Below are positions 38,640 to 47,642 of a stretch of DNA of 64,000 nt, piece after piece. The stretch covers positions 286,705-350,704 of the forward strand of contig NZ_LGUR01000230.1 of the NCBI RefSeq assembly GCF_001270495.1, read 5' to 3'. Source of the DNA: Streptomyces viridochromogenes. Lineage in GTDB: Bacteria; Actinomycetota; Actinomycetes; Streptomycetales; Streptomycetaceae. How positions within the stretch are numbered: the first letter of the stretch is position 1; each line of letters starts with the position of its first letter. A program made the translations under genes and the position numbers. Below the pieces are notes generated by a model. It made no database searches and was not told the DNA's origin. It saw nothing but the letters and a program-made list of their open reading frames with translations.

Positions 38640-39107
38640 CGGGCCGGTCACGCACCTCACCCGGGGAGACGCGCGCCGCCACAGCAGCTCGGCGGTCGTC
38701 TGCTCCGCCGGTGGCTTGGATACCTCGCCGAGCAGGGCATCACGACGGGGCCCGTGTTCCGGCACGTCCTCAAGAGCGCCGTCGCCTCGCGCGAGACCAG
38801 GGCGAAGACCGCCACCGTGCGGGGCGAGCGCCTGCGCGGCCACACGCCTCAATGAGCGTGTGCAGCTCTGGTTCTCAGCGGCCCGTCTGGTGACCGACGG
38901 CCGACCGGTCAGTTCCCAAGGTCTCCGCGCAGGCGGCGCCACTGACCTGGCCCAGAACGACGCCACCGATGACGAGCTTGAGGAAGCCGGCCGCTGGGCC
39001 AAGGGGCTTCCATCCCCCGCACCGTCTACAACCGTCCGGCGCAGAAGGCGAAGAGGGACCCGTTCGACAAGGTCCCAGTACACAATCCAGCGGCGGCGGC
39101 GGACTGA
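38640..39107 (+). pseudogene. Frameshifted tyrosine-recombinase (integrase) relic
   Basis: Pieces of a phage-type integrase C-terminal domain are spread over more than one frame: RWLGYLAEQGITTGPVFRHV in one, then LVTDGRPVSSQGLRAGGATD followed by LEEAGRWAKG, then after a shift RPAQKAKRDPFDKVPVHNPA to TGA 39105-39107. The GLRAGGATDLAQ segment corresponds to the conserved HxLRxGGAT box. Several frame changes and an early stop show it is dead. It marks an old recombination border between the EccC fragment and the accessory genes. Confidence 0.7.
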
Positions 39108-39148
39108 CGCGGCATCCAAGGACCCGGCCGCCTCGGGTGCCGCTTGGG

Positions 39149-39625
39149 CTACTCGCCCTTCGGTAGTCCCGCGGCCAGTCTTGGCCCGATCCGCGCACAC
39201 CGATCGGCGTACGCCTGGAGGTGTTGGACCTCGAAGGCGGCGGCGCCCCAGTCTTCCGCCAAGACGTCCCCACCCGGCCATACGTACGTCCATCCGCGTT
39301 GGCCGGTGGAGAGCACGACTTCCCGCAGCTCGTACCGGTCATCCTCGAATGCGTCGAGGATTTCCCACTCTCCGTCGGTCAGGTCGGTCAGCAGCACGCC
39401 GGGCGCCGAGCCACCGTGTGAGTACGCGACCAGTCCGGGATAGACGCGGCCAGCCAGTGCGGCGGCGCGCCATTCCGGTGCGGAGACGGGTGTGCGTGCG
39501 GGTATTCGCCCCAACAGACCTTTCAGGACAGCATCAAACTGAAGCGTGCCGTAGCAGAACAGCACGTCGGGGCCTTGCGCGACTCGTTCCCGGCGGCTGG
39601 AGGTCACCGGCTCACCGCTCTCCAT
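39149..39625 (-). CDS. Gamma-glutamylcyclotransferase (AIG2-like) family protein
   Basis: The product is 158 residues. VLFCYGTLQFDAVLKGLLG is the substrate-loop signature of the GGCT/AIG2-like fold, followed by GRVYPGLVAYSHGGSAPGVLLTDLTDGEWEILDAFEDDRYELREVVL with the conserved acidic residues of the family. Family members open gamma-glutamyl amides to 5-oxoproline or act on related gamma-linked amines; the substrate here cannot be read from sequence. Its start overlaps the acetyltransferase gene by 22 bases, suggesting one transcript. Confidence 0.85.
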   Translation of the reverse strand: MESGEPVTSSRRERVAQGPDVLFCYGTLQFDAVLKGLLGRIPARTPVSAPEWRAAALAGRVYPGLVAYSHGGSAPGVLLTDLTDGEWEILDAFEDDRYELREVVLSTGQRGWTYVWPGGDVLAEDWGAAAFEVQHLQAYADRCARIGPRLAAGLPKGE

Positions 39626-40158
39626 TCGTCCTCGAGCATCGCGTGCACGACCGAGTCACGCCATCGGCCGGCTTTCCTGATGTGGCCGCGAATGGTGCCT
39701 TCCTCGACCATGCCCGCCGCCGTCATCGTCTTCGCTGATGCCTCGTTGAGTGGGGAGCGTGCGCCCCAGACGCGATGCAGACCTAGGTCCTCGAACCCGA
39801 GCCCGAGGAGGAGGCGAACAGTCTCGAGGCCGTAGCCAACGCCCCAGGCATCTGGGCGCAGCGCGAAGCCGAACGTGGCCGCGCGCTGCTGGTGCGGGTC
39901 CATGGCGAGCCGACCGAACCCGATCAGTTCGTTCGTATCCCGCTCGACGACGGCGAGCGCGTACTCGCTGCGCGGCTCCGCTGTGGCCGAGGCAATGGAC
40001 CGGGCCACGATGTCGCCGACCTGCTCGCGAGTGCGCGGCTCGAACGACAGGTGCTCCGTGGCCTCGGGGCTCCCGTAGATGGCGAGCACCGCGTCGACGT
40101 CCTGGATGCCGAGTTCGCGGAGGGCGAGTCGTGGGCTGGTGCGCGTGACCGGGTACAT
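39604..40158 (-). CDS. GNAT-family N-acetyltransferase (RimJ/RimL-like)
   Basis: The product is 184 residues starting MYPVTRTSPRLALRELG. It has the RimJ/RimL-type layout: RLALRELGIQDVDAVLAIY, EYALAVVERDTNELIGFGRL, FGFALRPDAWGVGYGLETVRLLL (acetyl-CoA loop) and HRVWGARSPLNEASAKTMTAAGM. Likely target is an amino group of a small molecule or a protein N-terminus. It is transcribed with the cyclotransferase and may share its promoter with the regulator gene upstream on the same strand. Confidence 0.88.
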   Translation of the reverse strand: MYPVTRTSPRLALRELGIQDVDAVLAIYGSPEATEHLSFEPRTREQVGDIVARSIASATAEPRSEYALAVVERDTNELIGFGRLAMDPHQQRAATFGFALRPDAWGVGYGLETVRLLLGLGFEDLGLHRVWGARSPLNEASAKTMTAAGMVEEGTIRGHIRKAGRWRDSVVHAMLEDEWRAVSR

Positions 40159-40167
40159 GGCCGGACC

Positions 40168-41571
40168 CTATCCCCGAGGGAGGGCTGGCCGATTGGCTGG
40201 GAAGGCCGCGATCTCCGCACGGAGGTCGCGGGCGACGACGGCCGTGCGCGCCGGGCTGTGCAACAGCGCCTGGCGTACGCGCTGCGCTGAGACGATGATG
40301 CCGTTGTTCCGGTGAGTGCTGGGCAGGTCCAGCACGGGGCGAATGGCGGCGGCAGCGCCGTCCAAGTCACCGCTGAAGAGGCGGATTAGCGCCAGGTCGC
40401 ATTGCGATCCGGCAAGGTCCCCGAACGCCCAGTTCGGGGAGCTCGGGTCGCTGAATCCCCGTACGGCTTCCTCTGCCTGCGCCGCGAGTTGGGCGTCGCC
40501 GTGGCCGAGGAGCGCCTCGGCCTCCACCGTGTAGTAGAGCTGCTTTTCAGGGGCGTACGTGAACAGTCCACCGAGCTGGTCGAGGTCGTCGGGGATGATG
40601 CGCTCTCGCCGGTCGGTGGCCTCCTGGTTGGCTTCGCGCACTGTCTCCTCGTCGCCCAACACTGCGGCGGCACGGGCCCGGAGGCCGAGGAGCCACAGCC
40701 CAACGGTTCCGCGCAGGTTGGCGGCAGTCGCGGCGCCTTGGCTCGCGTAGTGGTATGCGTCCTCCGGCTTGTCCGCCCAGTACGCGATCAGCGACTTGAG
40801 CCCGTCGGTCAGGGCAATGAGCCCAGCGTGTTCGGCGGTCCGGGCGCAGGAGGCGGCGACGCGGGTCATAGTCATCGCCTGGTACGGGGACTCCATGTCG
40901 TTGAAGCCTTTGGCGACGAGGAACGACAGCACTGCCGCCTTGACGTTCAGGTCACGCAAGTGCGACAGCTGCCGAACCCTGCCTCCCTCGAGGAGGCGGA
41001 AGACCTGTTCCTGTGTTTCGAGCAGGTCGGGCCAGAGCGTTGAGAGGGGCTCTCGCGGGTACGCGGCGACCAGGCGCCCCACCTCGTCGTCGAGGAGGCC
41101 GAGCGTGTCCTCGCCCACCACCTCGCGGTCCATCCCCAGAAGGAACTCCTTCGCGCGCTGCACAGCCATCGCGCCCGTCCTTTTCATCTCGTTCAGGTCC
41201 ACGCCGACGGCGGGGTCGGTGTGGAGTGCAGTCGGTGACGCGCCGGTCAACGGAGCGAAGTTCGGTGTGGTGCCTTCGGGGACCTCGGTCCACAGGTCGT
41301 CGATGCTGTAGCCCAGCATTTCGACGATGACCTCTCGAAAGGCCCGCTGCGGCTTCCTGCCGTCGTAGAACCATCCCTCGACGGTCTTTGAAGCTGGCTC
41401 CACGTTGCTGTCCAAGCCGAGCCTCGTGGCCGTCTTCCTGTAGAGGGGAAGGACGTCCTCGGGGGTTCGTATGCCGCGTGCTTCGAGCGTGTATCGGAAG
41501 AACAACACGGCGCTTGCCTCCCATTCGTCCGTCTGCGCGTCACTGCCCCGACGGTAGAACGCTGTCCCCAT
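40168..41571 (-). CDS. Large transcriptional regulator with TPR-like C-terminus
   Basis: The product is about 467 residues from ATG 41571 (MGTAFYRRGSDAQTDEW); a TTG one codon earlier is also possible. The N-terminal ~100 residues include RTPEDVLPLYRKTATRLGLDSNVEPASKTVEGWFYDGRKPQRAFREVIVEML, which reads as an atypical HTH of the XRE kind. The rest is helical with tandem repeat-like units (AASCARTAEHAGLIALTDGLKSLIAYWADKPEDAYHYASQGAATAANL), like the TPR domains of Streptomyces quorum-type regulators. It is divergent from the HATPase cluster and likely controls it. No effector is visible. Confidence 0.7.
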   Translation of the reverse strand: MGTAFYRRGSDAQTDEWEASAVLFFRYTLEARGIRTPEDVLPLYRKTATRLGLDSNVEPASKTVEGWFYDGRKPQRAFREVIVEMLGYSIDDLWTEVPEGTTPNFAPLTGASPTALHTDPAVGVDLNEMKRTGAMAVQRAKEFLLGMDREVVGEDTLGLLDDEVGRLVAAYPREPLSTLWPDLLETQEQVFRLLEGGRVRQLSHLRDLNVKAAVLSFLVAKGFNDMESPYQAMTMTRVAASCARTAEHAGLIALTDGLKSLIAYWADKPEDAYHYASQGAATAANLRGTVGLWLLGLRARAAAVLGDEETVREANQEATDRRERIIPDDLDQLGGLFTYAPEKQLYYTVEAEALLGHGDAQLAAQAEEAVRGFSDPSSPNWAFGDLAGSQCDLALIRLFSGDLDGAAAAIRPVLDLPSTHRNNGIIVSAQRVRQALLHSPARTAVVARDLRAEIAAFPANRPALPRG

Positions 41572-41764
41572 CAAGTTGCCCCGTACAGACCGTACTTAGC
41601 AGATCCGAGGAAATACCGAGGGAAGTTAGAGGGCGACCGTCAACTTTGCACCAAACACCGAGGGCGATCTGGGGGTAGAGCCGTCTGCACACCGTTGCAA
41701 CGCTCGTAACAGCCCTCGCTGAGAGTGCGCGGACGTGCACATTCATGGATCAGGGAGTTCCCCC
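41572..41764. promoter_or_regulatory. Divergent promoter region between the regulator and the HATPase-led cluster
   Basis: These 193 bases are AT-richer than the genes around them. GTACAGACCGTAC at 41583-41595 is a short dyad close to the regulator start. On the minus strand TTGACG (near 41642) could be a -35 element for the regulator. AGGGAG at 41752 is the ribosome-binding site of the next gene. No operator can be proved by eye. Confidence 0.45.
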
Positions 41765-42259
41765 ATGCCCCCCAGAGTTGCCGGAGCGACGACAGCCGTA
41801 CGGACGCCTCGCGCGGTCGCGTGCCGCGACGGCGACGTGATGAACGAGCGCTTCAGGGTCGCCCCCCGCCGTGGTGATACCCCGCCCCGCGCAGAGGACG
41901 CCCACCGCGTAGGAATCATGCGCCGGGTCGCTGCAGCACGGCTCAGATACTGCGGCCTCGATGAGCTGGTGGACGACGTGATGACGATCGTCTCCGAGCT
42001 GCTTACGAACGCGCTTCTCCACAGTGGCACCACGGAGATCGAGCTGAGGGTGGCTCTCGATGACGGCTCTCTCCGCATTGAGGTCTGTGACGGCCAGGAG
42101 GGCAGCATTCAGCCCAAGCCGGCGAATGACAACGACCAGTCAGGTCGGGGCCTCGCGATCGTTGAAGGCCTGGTGCAGGAGAACGGCGGCAAGTGGGGCG
42201 TCAGCGACGACGGCACGACCGTCTGGTGCCTCCTGGCGGCCCCCCATGGGGGATCGTGA
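41765..42259 (+). CDS. HATPase-domain protein (anti-sigma-factor kinase-like)
   Basis: The product is 164 residues; ATG 41765 is chosen for the AGGGAG 8 bases upstream. DDVMTIVSELLTNALLHSGTTEIELRVAL holds the N-box, SLRIEVCDGQEG the G1-type box and GRGLAIVEGLVQENGGKWGV the G2 box of RsbW/SpoIIAB-like GHKL ATPases. Streptomyces carries many such proteins, often beside signalling or biosynthetic genes. The target sigma factor or partner is unknown. It overlaps the next start (TGATG). Confidence 0.85.
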   Translation: MPPRVAGATTAVRTPRAVACRDGDVMNERFRVAPRRGDTPPRAEDAHRVGIMRRVAAARLRYCGLDELVDDVMTIVSELLTNALLHSGTTEIELRVALDDGSLRIEVCDGQEGSIQPKPANDNDQSGRGLAIVEGLVQENGGKWGVSDDGTTVWCLLAAPHGGS

Positions 42260-42657
42260 TGGTCGCCGTGACGGCCGACGTCGCCGCGCAGTTACTGAGC
42301 CGACCGTCCTCCAACGATCACGAGACGCTAGGAGTGCTCCTCGCCGGCCTGCGACGCTCCCTCGCCCATGAGGCGATCGACGACGAGTTGTACGACGACC
42401 TGGAGTCCGTACTCGGCGAGCACGCGCACCCCGCTCCGGGCCAAATCGTGGACATCGCGAGGCGGTTCCGGGAGGCGACGACGACGCTCGTGGAGTTCGT
42501 GCCGCACCTCGTGAGGCCGTACCCGCTCGATGAGATCCAGTGCCTGATCCAGGTGAGCGCCGAGCATCCCAGCCCCGACGGTGCACACGGCCATCTCCGC
42601 CGGTTCGCCCTGGCCGTCCTCGCGCTTCTCGACCTGATGGGAGATGACGGCTGGTGA
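42259..42657 (+). CDS. DUF6415-like protein
   Basis: The product is 132 residues, with ATG 42259 overlapping the upstream TGA. The all-helical pattern VLLAGLRRSLAHEAIDD...VLGEHAHPAPGQIVDIARRFREATTTLVEFVP...HGHLRRFALAVLALLDLM matches DUF6415, a small family repeatedly found in Streptomyces natural-product loci. Its biochemical role is not known. It is coupled to the next gene by a GTGA overlap. Confidence 0.55.
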   Translation: MVAVTADVAAQLLSRPSSNDHETLGVLLAGLRRSLAHEAIDDELYDDLESVLGEHAHPAPGQIVDIARRFREATTTLVEFVPHLVRPYPLDEIQCLIQVSAEHPSPDGAHGHLRRFALAVLALLDLMGDDGW

Positions 42658-43607
42658 CTGTCATTGCACGCCCCGAGCTGCCGAACGACGCTATGCCTCT
42701 GACTCAAGTGGAAAGGCGCGCGGTTGCCCTGGCCGCCCTGGGCCACAGCAGCGTGGAGATCACGGGGAAGCTGGCCGAGGAGAAGCACGCCCTTCCCACG
42801 GCCGGCTTGGGGCCGATCTGGACCGGGGCCGCGACGAAGCTCGGCGCCGAACGCAGCCGGCCGCAGGGGCGGCAACCCGAACTTGTCTTTCGCGCGCGTG
42901 TCCACGCCATCCTTGACGCCCCGGATCCGGAGGACGCCGGTTGGCTACCTCCTGACGTCCTCGACTTCATCCAGGCCCTGGCCCGTGGCAGGACGCTGAA
43001 GCAGTACGCGCTGGACGACCTGCGCGTACAGGTCTGGGAAGTGGACCAGATCGCCAAGCAGACTCGGAAGCTGCTGGGCGGAGCGCCGACCCAAGCGAGC
43101 ATCGTCTACCGGGCCCTGCCGCAGCTGCTGCGCACCGTGCAGCCTCCTGTCGAGGACGTCGGGACAGACCTCGTGCCGGTCTCGCGGCCGTCGCCGATCG
43201 TCGTCACCCTCCAGACCGAACTGCCCGGCGACATCAGCGCCGTGCGAGCGGCACGGTGGTGGACGCGGGCCATATTTCCCGCCCTCCGCTGGGCGGGACC
43301 CATCGTCCAGGCCGCCGAGGTGGTCGCCCGGCTGGTCGACAACGCAGTACGCCACGGCATGCCCGATCACGTGGAGACGCAGACGCTCCTCCTGCGTACC
43401 GCCGTCAACGCGGCAGGAGATCTCATCATCGACGTGAGCGACCTCGACCCCTCATTCCACGACTTCGACGCCGCAGCGAGAGGCGAGCGGGGACGCGGCC
43501 TTTCACACCTCGCAAATCTGGGCGCCCGGGTCACCTGGTTCCTGCACCACGACGGCCCCGGCAAGACCGTACGCGCACTCCTCCCGCCAGGGGAGGTGGA
43601 CCTGTAA
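42654..43607 (+). CDS. HTH plus HATPase two-part regulator
   Basis: The product is 317 residues from GTG 42654. Residues ~15-70 (LTQVERRAVALAALGHSSVEITGKLAEEKHALPTAGLGPIWTGAATKLGA) resemble a LuxR-type HTH with an insertion. The C-terminal ~120 residues are a second GHKL ATPase (EVVARLVDNAVRHGM, LIIDVSDLDPSF, RGRGLSHLANLGARVTWFL). Two GHKL proteins in one operon, one carrying a possible DNA-binding end, suggest a paired signalling switch. Inference only. TAA overlaps the next ATG (TAATG). Confidence 0.7.
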   Translation: MTVIARPELPNDAMPLTQVERRAVALAALGHSSVEITGKLAEEKHALPTAGLGPIWTGAATKLGAERSRPQGRQPELVFRARVHAILDAPDPEDAGWLPPDVLDFIQALARGRTLKQYALDDLRVQVWEVDQIAKQTRKLLGGAPTQASIVYRALPQLLRTVQPPVEDVGTDLVPVSRPSPIVVTLQTELPGDISAVRAARWWTRAIFPALRWAGPIVQAAEVVARLVDNAVRHGMPDHVETQTLLLRTAVNAAGDLIIDVSDLDPSFHDFDAAARGERGRGLSHLANLGARVTWFLHHDGPGKTVRALLPPGEVDL

Positions 43608-44308
43608 TGCCGAAACAGCACTACTGGAACGGCCTCCACGTTCCCTACATCACGCACTGGACTGCGGAGGCCATCGAGCAGCCGAAGGTCGTCCGGATCG
43701 TCGGGCGCGGCGGCGAGGGCATCGGCTACGAGGACGAGAACCCCGTGACCGACCGCCGCCACGAGGCGCTGTGGGTACGCTCCGGCCTCGGGCAGGGCCG
43801 CGGCCGGCCCGACTTCGCCCGGCTCAACTCGCTCCGGCAGAAACGTGCGATGCGGTACAGCCTGTGCCAGGTGTGCGGAGAGTCGGTTCTTGACTCGCGG
43901 GCCGACGAGCGGACCCTGCACCTGATGGGCGCAGCCGTCCCGATCGCCGAGGGGGAGACCACCACCGCACCCCCTCTACACCCGCTCTGCGCGATTGAGT
44001 CGATCCAGACGTGCCCGCACCTGCGGCGAGGGTTCGCCGCCGCGCTCGTTCAGTACACCCCGCTCTGGGGAGTGGCCGGAGTGGTCTACGACCCGGTCAC
44101 GCTCGCTCCGCTCCCCACCCCTGGGAAGCACCCGGACGACCTCGCGCACGTCTCCATCGGCGACAAGCGCATCCGGTGGACGCTGGCCAACTTCACCGTG
44201 GTCAGCCTGCACGGCGTCACCCCCGTGTCCCTGGAGGAGCTGCACGCGATGGCGGAGGAAGACGCACGGGGTGCAGCGGCTGGCGGCCAACGGGTGGGCG
44301 CCACCTAG
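43607..44308 (+). CDS. Putative zinc-ribbon protein
   Basis: This 233-residue protein from ATG 43607 (MPKQHYWNGLHVPYITHW) contains SLCQVCGESVLD and PLHPLCAIESIQTCPHLRRGF, i.e. C-x2-C followed by a second Cys/His group that could form a metal site. The rest is beta-rich with no recognised family. It is the last gene of the coupled four-gene set 41765-44308. I cannot assign a role. Confidence 0.6.
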   Translation: MPKQHYWNGLHVPYITHWTAEAIEQPKVVRIVGRGGEGIGYEDENPVTDRRHEALWVRSGLGQGRGRPDFARLNSLRQKRAMRYSLCQVCGESVLDSRADERTLHLMGAAVPIAEGETTTAPPLHPLCAIESIQTCPHLRRGFAAALVQYTPLWGVAGVVYDPVTLAPLPTPGKHPDDLAHVSIGDKRIRWTLANFTVVSLHGVTPVSLEELHAMAEEDARGAAAGGQRVGAT

Positions 44309-44458
44309 TTTCTGCCCGGCGGCCCGGTTGCCGATTCGGCCCTGGCCCGCGGGCAGAGCACAACTCCCGCCGCGGGGTGGGCAGACACCGTTTCCGTCCC
44401 CCACGGCGTTACTCCTCCCCGCACCGGGCCCTACCCCCAAGAGAGAAGGAAGCTCCGC

Positions 44459-45361
44459 GTGTTCATCGACATCCCGAGCGAACTCGAAGCCGCTCTGATC
44501 GACCGTTCTCTCCCGCCCTGGGAGCTGGACGGTTCGTTCCTGTCGCAGTCCACCATTGAGGGGTATCGGACCGAGCTGACGGCGACCCCTCGGTTCGAGG
44601 AGACCGCCGCGATGCTGCGCCACGCACTGAACGGGGAGGGCGGCGGCTACGCCGTGCTGCGCCTGAGGAACCTCGCCAAGGCGCTGGGGACCGACGACGA
44701 CCGGTTCCTGCGGCTGGCGACGGGCTTCGCGACCGAGGTGGCCGTCCCCTTCTCACCCTTCCCGCGGTGGCCCCTGTGGAAGGACATCGGGGTCAAGGTC
44801 GACAAGGACCCCGGCAAGTCCAGCGGCATCGGGTACAACGCGTTCCACATGGACCTGGTGAACGGAACCCTCCCCCCGGACTTCACCACGCTCCTGTGCG
44901 TTCGCCCCGACCCGCTCGGCGGCGGCCCCAGCATCCTCTCCGACGCCCACGCGGCGGTGGCGCGGCTGTCGGAGGCCAGCCGCGCCCTGCTGGCCGAGTC
45001 GGCCTACCACTACGGGACCTTCTTCGACCTGTTCGGCGTGGGCGAGGAGTACAAGCCGTTCCCGATCCTGGACGGCTCCGACCCGGGCGAGGGGTTCATC
45101 CGGTTCACCGCCAAGATGCTGGAGCGGTCCGAGCTCGGCCAGGCGCACGCCGACGCCGCCAGGGAACTCGCCGAGGAACTAATCCGGGGTCAGGTCTCCT
45201 TCATGCTCCAGCCCGGGGACTACCTCATCGTGAATCAGCGCCGCTTCCTGCACGGTCGGGAGGCGCTCCACAGCGGTCAGGAGACCGTCCCGGTCTCCGA
45301 CCGGCGGCTGCTTCTCCAGTTGTTCCTGCGCGCGAGCGCCGGCGACGGCTCAGCCGCGTAG
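44459..45361 (+). CDS. Fe(II)/2-oxoglutarate-dependent oxygenase, TauD/clavaminate-synthase type
   Basis: The product is 300 residues; GTG 44459 follows AGAAGGAAG. The facial-triad residues are H130 and D132 (NAFHMDLVNG) and H265 (RRFLHGREAL), followed by a basic RRLLLQLFLR strand that could bind 2-oxoglutarate. Spacing matches the AsnO/VioC/clavaminate-synthase group, whose members hydroxylate free amino acids or desaturate amino-acid units in antibiotic pathways. A substrate cannot be read from sequence, but its place beside two glycosyltransferases suggests tailoring of a small product. Confidence 0.85.
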   Translation: MFIDIPSELEAALIDRSLPPWELDGSFLSQSTIEGYRTELTATPRFEETAAMLRHALNGEGGGYAVLRLRNLAKALGTDDDRFLRLATGFATEVAVPFSPFPRWPLWKDIGVKVDKDPGKSSGIGYNAFHMDLVNGTLPPDFTTLLCVRPDPLGGGPSILSDAHAAVARLSEASRALLAESAYHYGTFFDLFGVGEEYKPFPILDGSDPGEGFIRFTAKMLERSELGQAHADAARELAEELIRGQVSFMLQPGDYLIVNQRRFLHGREALHSGQETVPVSDRRLLLQLFLRASAGDGSAA

Positions 45362-45470
45362 CCGACCGACGGCACCGGTGACCCACCGAGTCCCGCCCCC
45401 AGGTCCAGCCTCCGAGCACGCGACACGGCCACGGGGCGGAGCCCGGTCGGGCACCCCCGGAAACGGTCGC

Positions 45471-45494
45471 GCACCGGGCTCCCCGAGCCCGTGC
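45471..45494. terminator. Bidirectional hairpin between convergent genes
   Basis: GCACCGGGCTC (45471-45481) pairs with GAGCCCGTGC (45485-45494) across a CCC loop, with one bulged base. It lies just before the stop of the minus-strand glycosyltransferase and after the oxygenase gene, so it probably ends both transcripts. Confidence 0.55.
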
Positions 45495-45500
45495 ACGGAC

Positions 45501-46274
45501 CTAGATGCGCGAGTTGCGCAGCGACTGCCACACGGCGCCGGCCAGCGCCTGCGTCGCCCGCGGGACCGACAGATGCTCGTGCTCGCGGTACAGGGCCCAG
45601 TTGTACTGCACCAGCGACAACTTATTGGAGGACAGCGATCCCGCCTGGTGGGCCCTGTACACCGCAAGCGGCTCAGCCAGGCCCCGGGCCTCCGAGCCGT
45701 CCCGCATGATGCTCAACCACAGCGCGTAGTCCTGGCGCTTGCGCATCTCCGGCATCAGCCTCGTGCCCAGGACATTGCGGTCGTACATGGCCGTCAAGGC
45801 GCCGATGTAGTCCCGGCGCAGCATCGCGCGGTAGTCCACGTGCTCCCGCGCACGGATCACCCGCCCGTTCGGGACCCAGTCGGTGCTCTCACCGTCGTAG
45901 TCGGCGTCCATCTTGAAGTACGAGGTGAACGTCAGCGGCGCATCACCTTCCGCGGCGAAGGCGAGCTGTTTCTCGGTCTTCTCCGGAAGCCACATGTCGT
46001 CGCTGTCGAGAAAGGCGATGTAGTCCCCGCGGGCCCGCTGGATCGCCAGGTTGCGGGCCCGGCCTGCGCCGCCCCGTTCGGGTGCCGACTCCGGCAGAAC
46101 GCGCTCGTCCTGCTCGGCGCACTCGCGCAGCAGGTCCATGGAGCCATCGGAGGACTGGTCGTCGGTGACCAGCAGCTCCAGATCGCTGTGGGTCTGCGTG
46201 AGCACCGATCGGACGGCCACACCGAGGGTGGCTGCCGAGTTGTACACGGGCATCACGACGGACACCAGGGGCAC
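45501..46274 (-). CDS. Family 2 glycosyltransferase
   Basis: The product is 257 residues from GTG 46274, chosen because AAGGAG sits 7 bases upstream; a much longer in-frame opening overlaps the divergent dehydrogenase gene. VPLVSVVMPVYNSAATLGVAVRSV is the GT2 opening, with LELLVTDDQSSDGSMDLL, GAGRARNLAIQRARGDYIAFLDSDD (DxD motif) and RRDYIGALTAMYDRN following. It would transfer a sugar from an NDP-sugar, in line with the dehydrogenase encoded divergently. Confidence 0.88.
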   Translation of the reverse strand: MPLVSVVMPVYNSAATLGVAVRSVLTQTHSDLELLVTDDQSSDGSMDLLRECAEQDERVLPESAPERGGAGRARNLAIQRARGDYIAFLDSDDMWLPEKTEKQLAFAAEGDAPLTFTSYFKMDADYDGESTDWVPNGRVIRAREHVDYRAMLRRDYIGALTAMYDRNVLGTRLMPEMRKRQDYALWLSIMRDGSEARGLAEPLAVYRAHQAGSLSSNKLSLVQYNWALYREHEHLSVPRATQALAGAVWQSLRNSRI

Positions 46275-46340
46275 AGCACTTCTCCTTGCCAGATCAGGAA
46301 CGACGGTCCATTCAAGCACCGCAATCGAGCAGGAGCTGCC

Positions 46341-47588
46341 ATGCAGATAGTTGTCGCTGGTCAGGGCTATGTAGGGCTTCCCCTGGCCGTACGCGCCGCC
46401 GAGGTGGGTCACCGTGTCGTCGGTTACGACGTGGACACGCACCGCGTCCAGCAGCTCGCCGCCGGCCAGTCTTACGTGAGGGACGTGGACTCCTCGCGGC
46501 TGCGCGCAGTGCTGGACTCCGGGGCCTACTCCGCGACCGCCGACACTGCCGCGCTGGCCGGCTTCGACATCGCGGTGATCACCGTGCCGACCCCGCTGCG
46601 GGACGGCGTGCCCGACCTGACCTTCATCGAGTCCTGCGCCCGGACGCTGGGCGAGCACCTTCGCCCCGGTGCGACGGTGGTCCTGGAGTCCACGACCTAT
46701 CCCGGCACTACCGAGGAACTGCTGCTGCCGATCCTGGAGGAGGCGTCGGGCCTCAAGGGCGGGGTGGACTTCCTGGCCGGATTCAGCCCCGAGCGGATCG
46801 GAAACAAGCGATGGTCGTTCGAGACGCCGAAATTGGTGTCCGGAATCGACGCCAAATCACTCGATGCGATCAAGGGCTTCTACGACGGCATCTTTCAGAC
46901 CACGGTACCGGTGTCCGGGACCAAGGTCGCCGAGCTGGCCAAGCTGATCGAGAACACCTTCCGGTTCGTCAACATCTCCATGATCAATGAGATGGCGATG
47001 CTGGCTGCTTCCCTCGGCGTGAACATCTGGGAGGCAATCGACGCCGCCGCGACCAAGCCCTTCGGATTCACGCGGTTCACCCCGGGGCCGGGGGTCGGCG
47101 GGCACTGCCTGCCCGTTGACCCGATGTTCCTCTCGTGGAAGGCCCAGCAGGAGCTTGGCGTCCCGTTCCGGTTCGCGGAACTCGCCGCCGACGTGAACCG
47201 GCACATGCCCGACTACGTCGCCCGGCGTCTCGTGGAAGCACTCAACAAGCGCGGCATGCCCGTCAGTGGATCTCGGATTCTGCTGCTCGGCCTGACCTAC
47301 AAGTACAACGCCACCGACCTTCGCAACTCCCCTTCGGCGCGTGTCGCCGAACTTCTCATCGACCTCGGCGCCGAGGTCCGCGGCGCCGAACCCAACATCC
47401 CGGACGGCGACGACACCAAGCTGAACGTGCCCCGGGTCGATGCGACCCTGGACGAGGTGGCCGCCGCTGATGCAGTGGTTCTTCTCATGGACCACCCGCG
47501 ATTCGACCTCCAGATGATCGAGAAATACGCAACCTATGTTCTCGACTGCCGAAACCGCCTTTCCGGAGTGAACGTCGAGGCTCTTTAG
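46341..47588 (+). CDS. Nucleotide-sugar dehydrogenase, WecC/WbpA-like
   Basis: The product is 415 residues with AGGAG 5 bases upstream of ATG 46341. The Rossmann start is IVVAGQGYVGLPLAVRAAEVGH; VLESTTYPGTTEELL, LAGFSPERIGNKRWSFETPKLVSG and AELAKLIENTFRFVNISMINEM are family landmarks. The catalytic Cys is C256 in GVGGHCLPVDP, the form typical of UDP-HexNAc dehydrogenases (UDP-ManNAc or UDP-GlcNAc to the uronic acid) more than of UDP-glucose dehydrogenase. The C-terminal GLTYKYNATDLRNSPS domain is present. It likely feeds a uronic-acid sugar to the adjacent glycosyltransferases. Confidence 0.92.
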   Translation: MQIVVAGQGYVGLPLAVRAAEVGHRVVGYDVDTHRVQQLAAGQSYVRDVDSSRLRAVLDSGAYSATADTAALAGFDIAVITVPTPLRDGVPDLTFIESCARTLGEHLRPGATVVLESTTYPGTTEELLLPILEEASGLKGGVDFLAGFSPERIGNKRWSFETPKLVSGIDAKSLDAIKGFYDGIFQTTVPVSGTKVAELAKLIENTFRFVNISMINEMAMLAASLGVNIWEAIDAAATKPFGFTRFTPGPGVGGHCLPVDPMFLSWKAQQELGVPFRFAELAADVNRHMPDYVARRLVEALNKRGMPVSGSRILLLGLTYKYNATDLRNSPSARVAELLIDLGAEVRGAEPNIPDGDDTKLNVPRVDATLDEVAAADAVVLLMDHPRFDLQMIEKYATYVLDCRNRLSGVNVEAL

Positions 47589-47642
47589 CCTCTCGAAAAT
47601 CCCCCCGGACCCGCGGCCAATCCTCCATCATCGGGAGTTGTC

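Noticed and set aside
46275..46658. Long N-terminal extension of the GT2 protein
   Set aside because: It overlaps the divergent dehydrogenase gene; the GT2 fold and a good ribosome-binding site start at GTG 46274.
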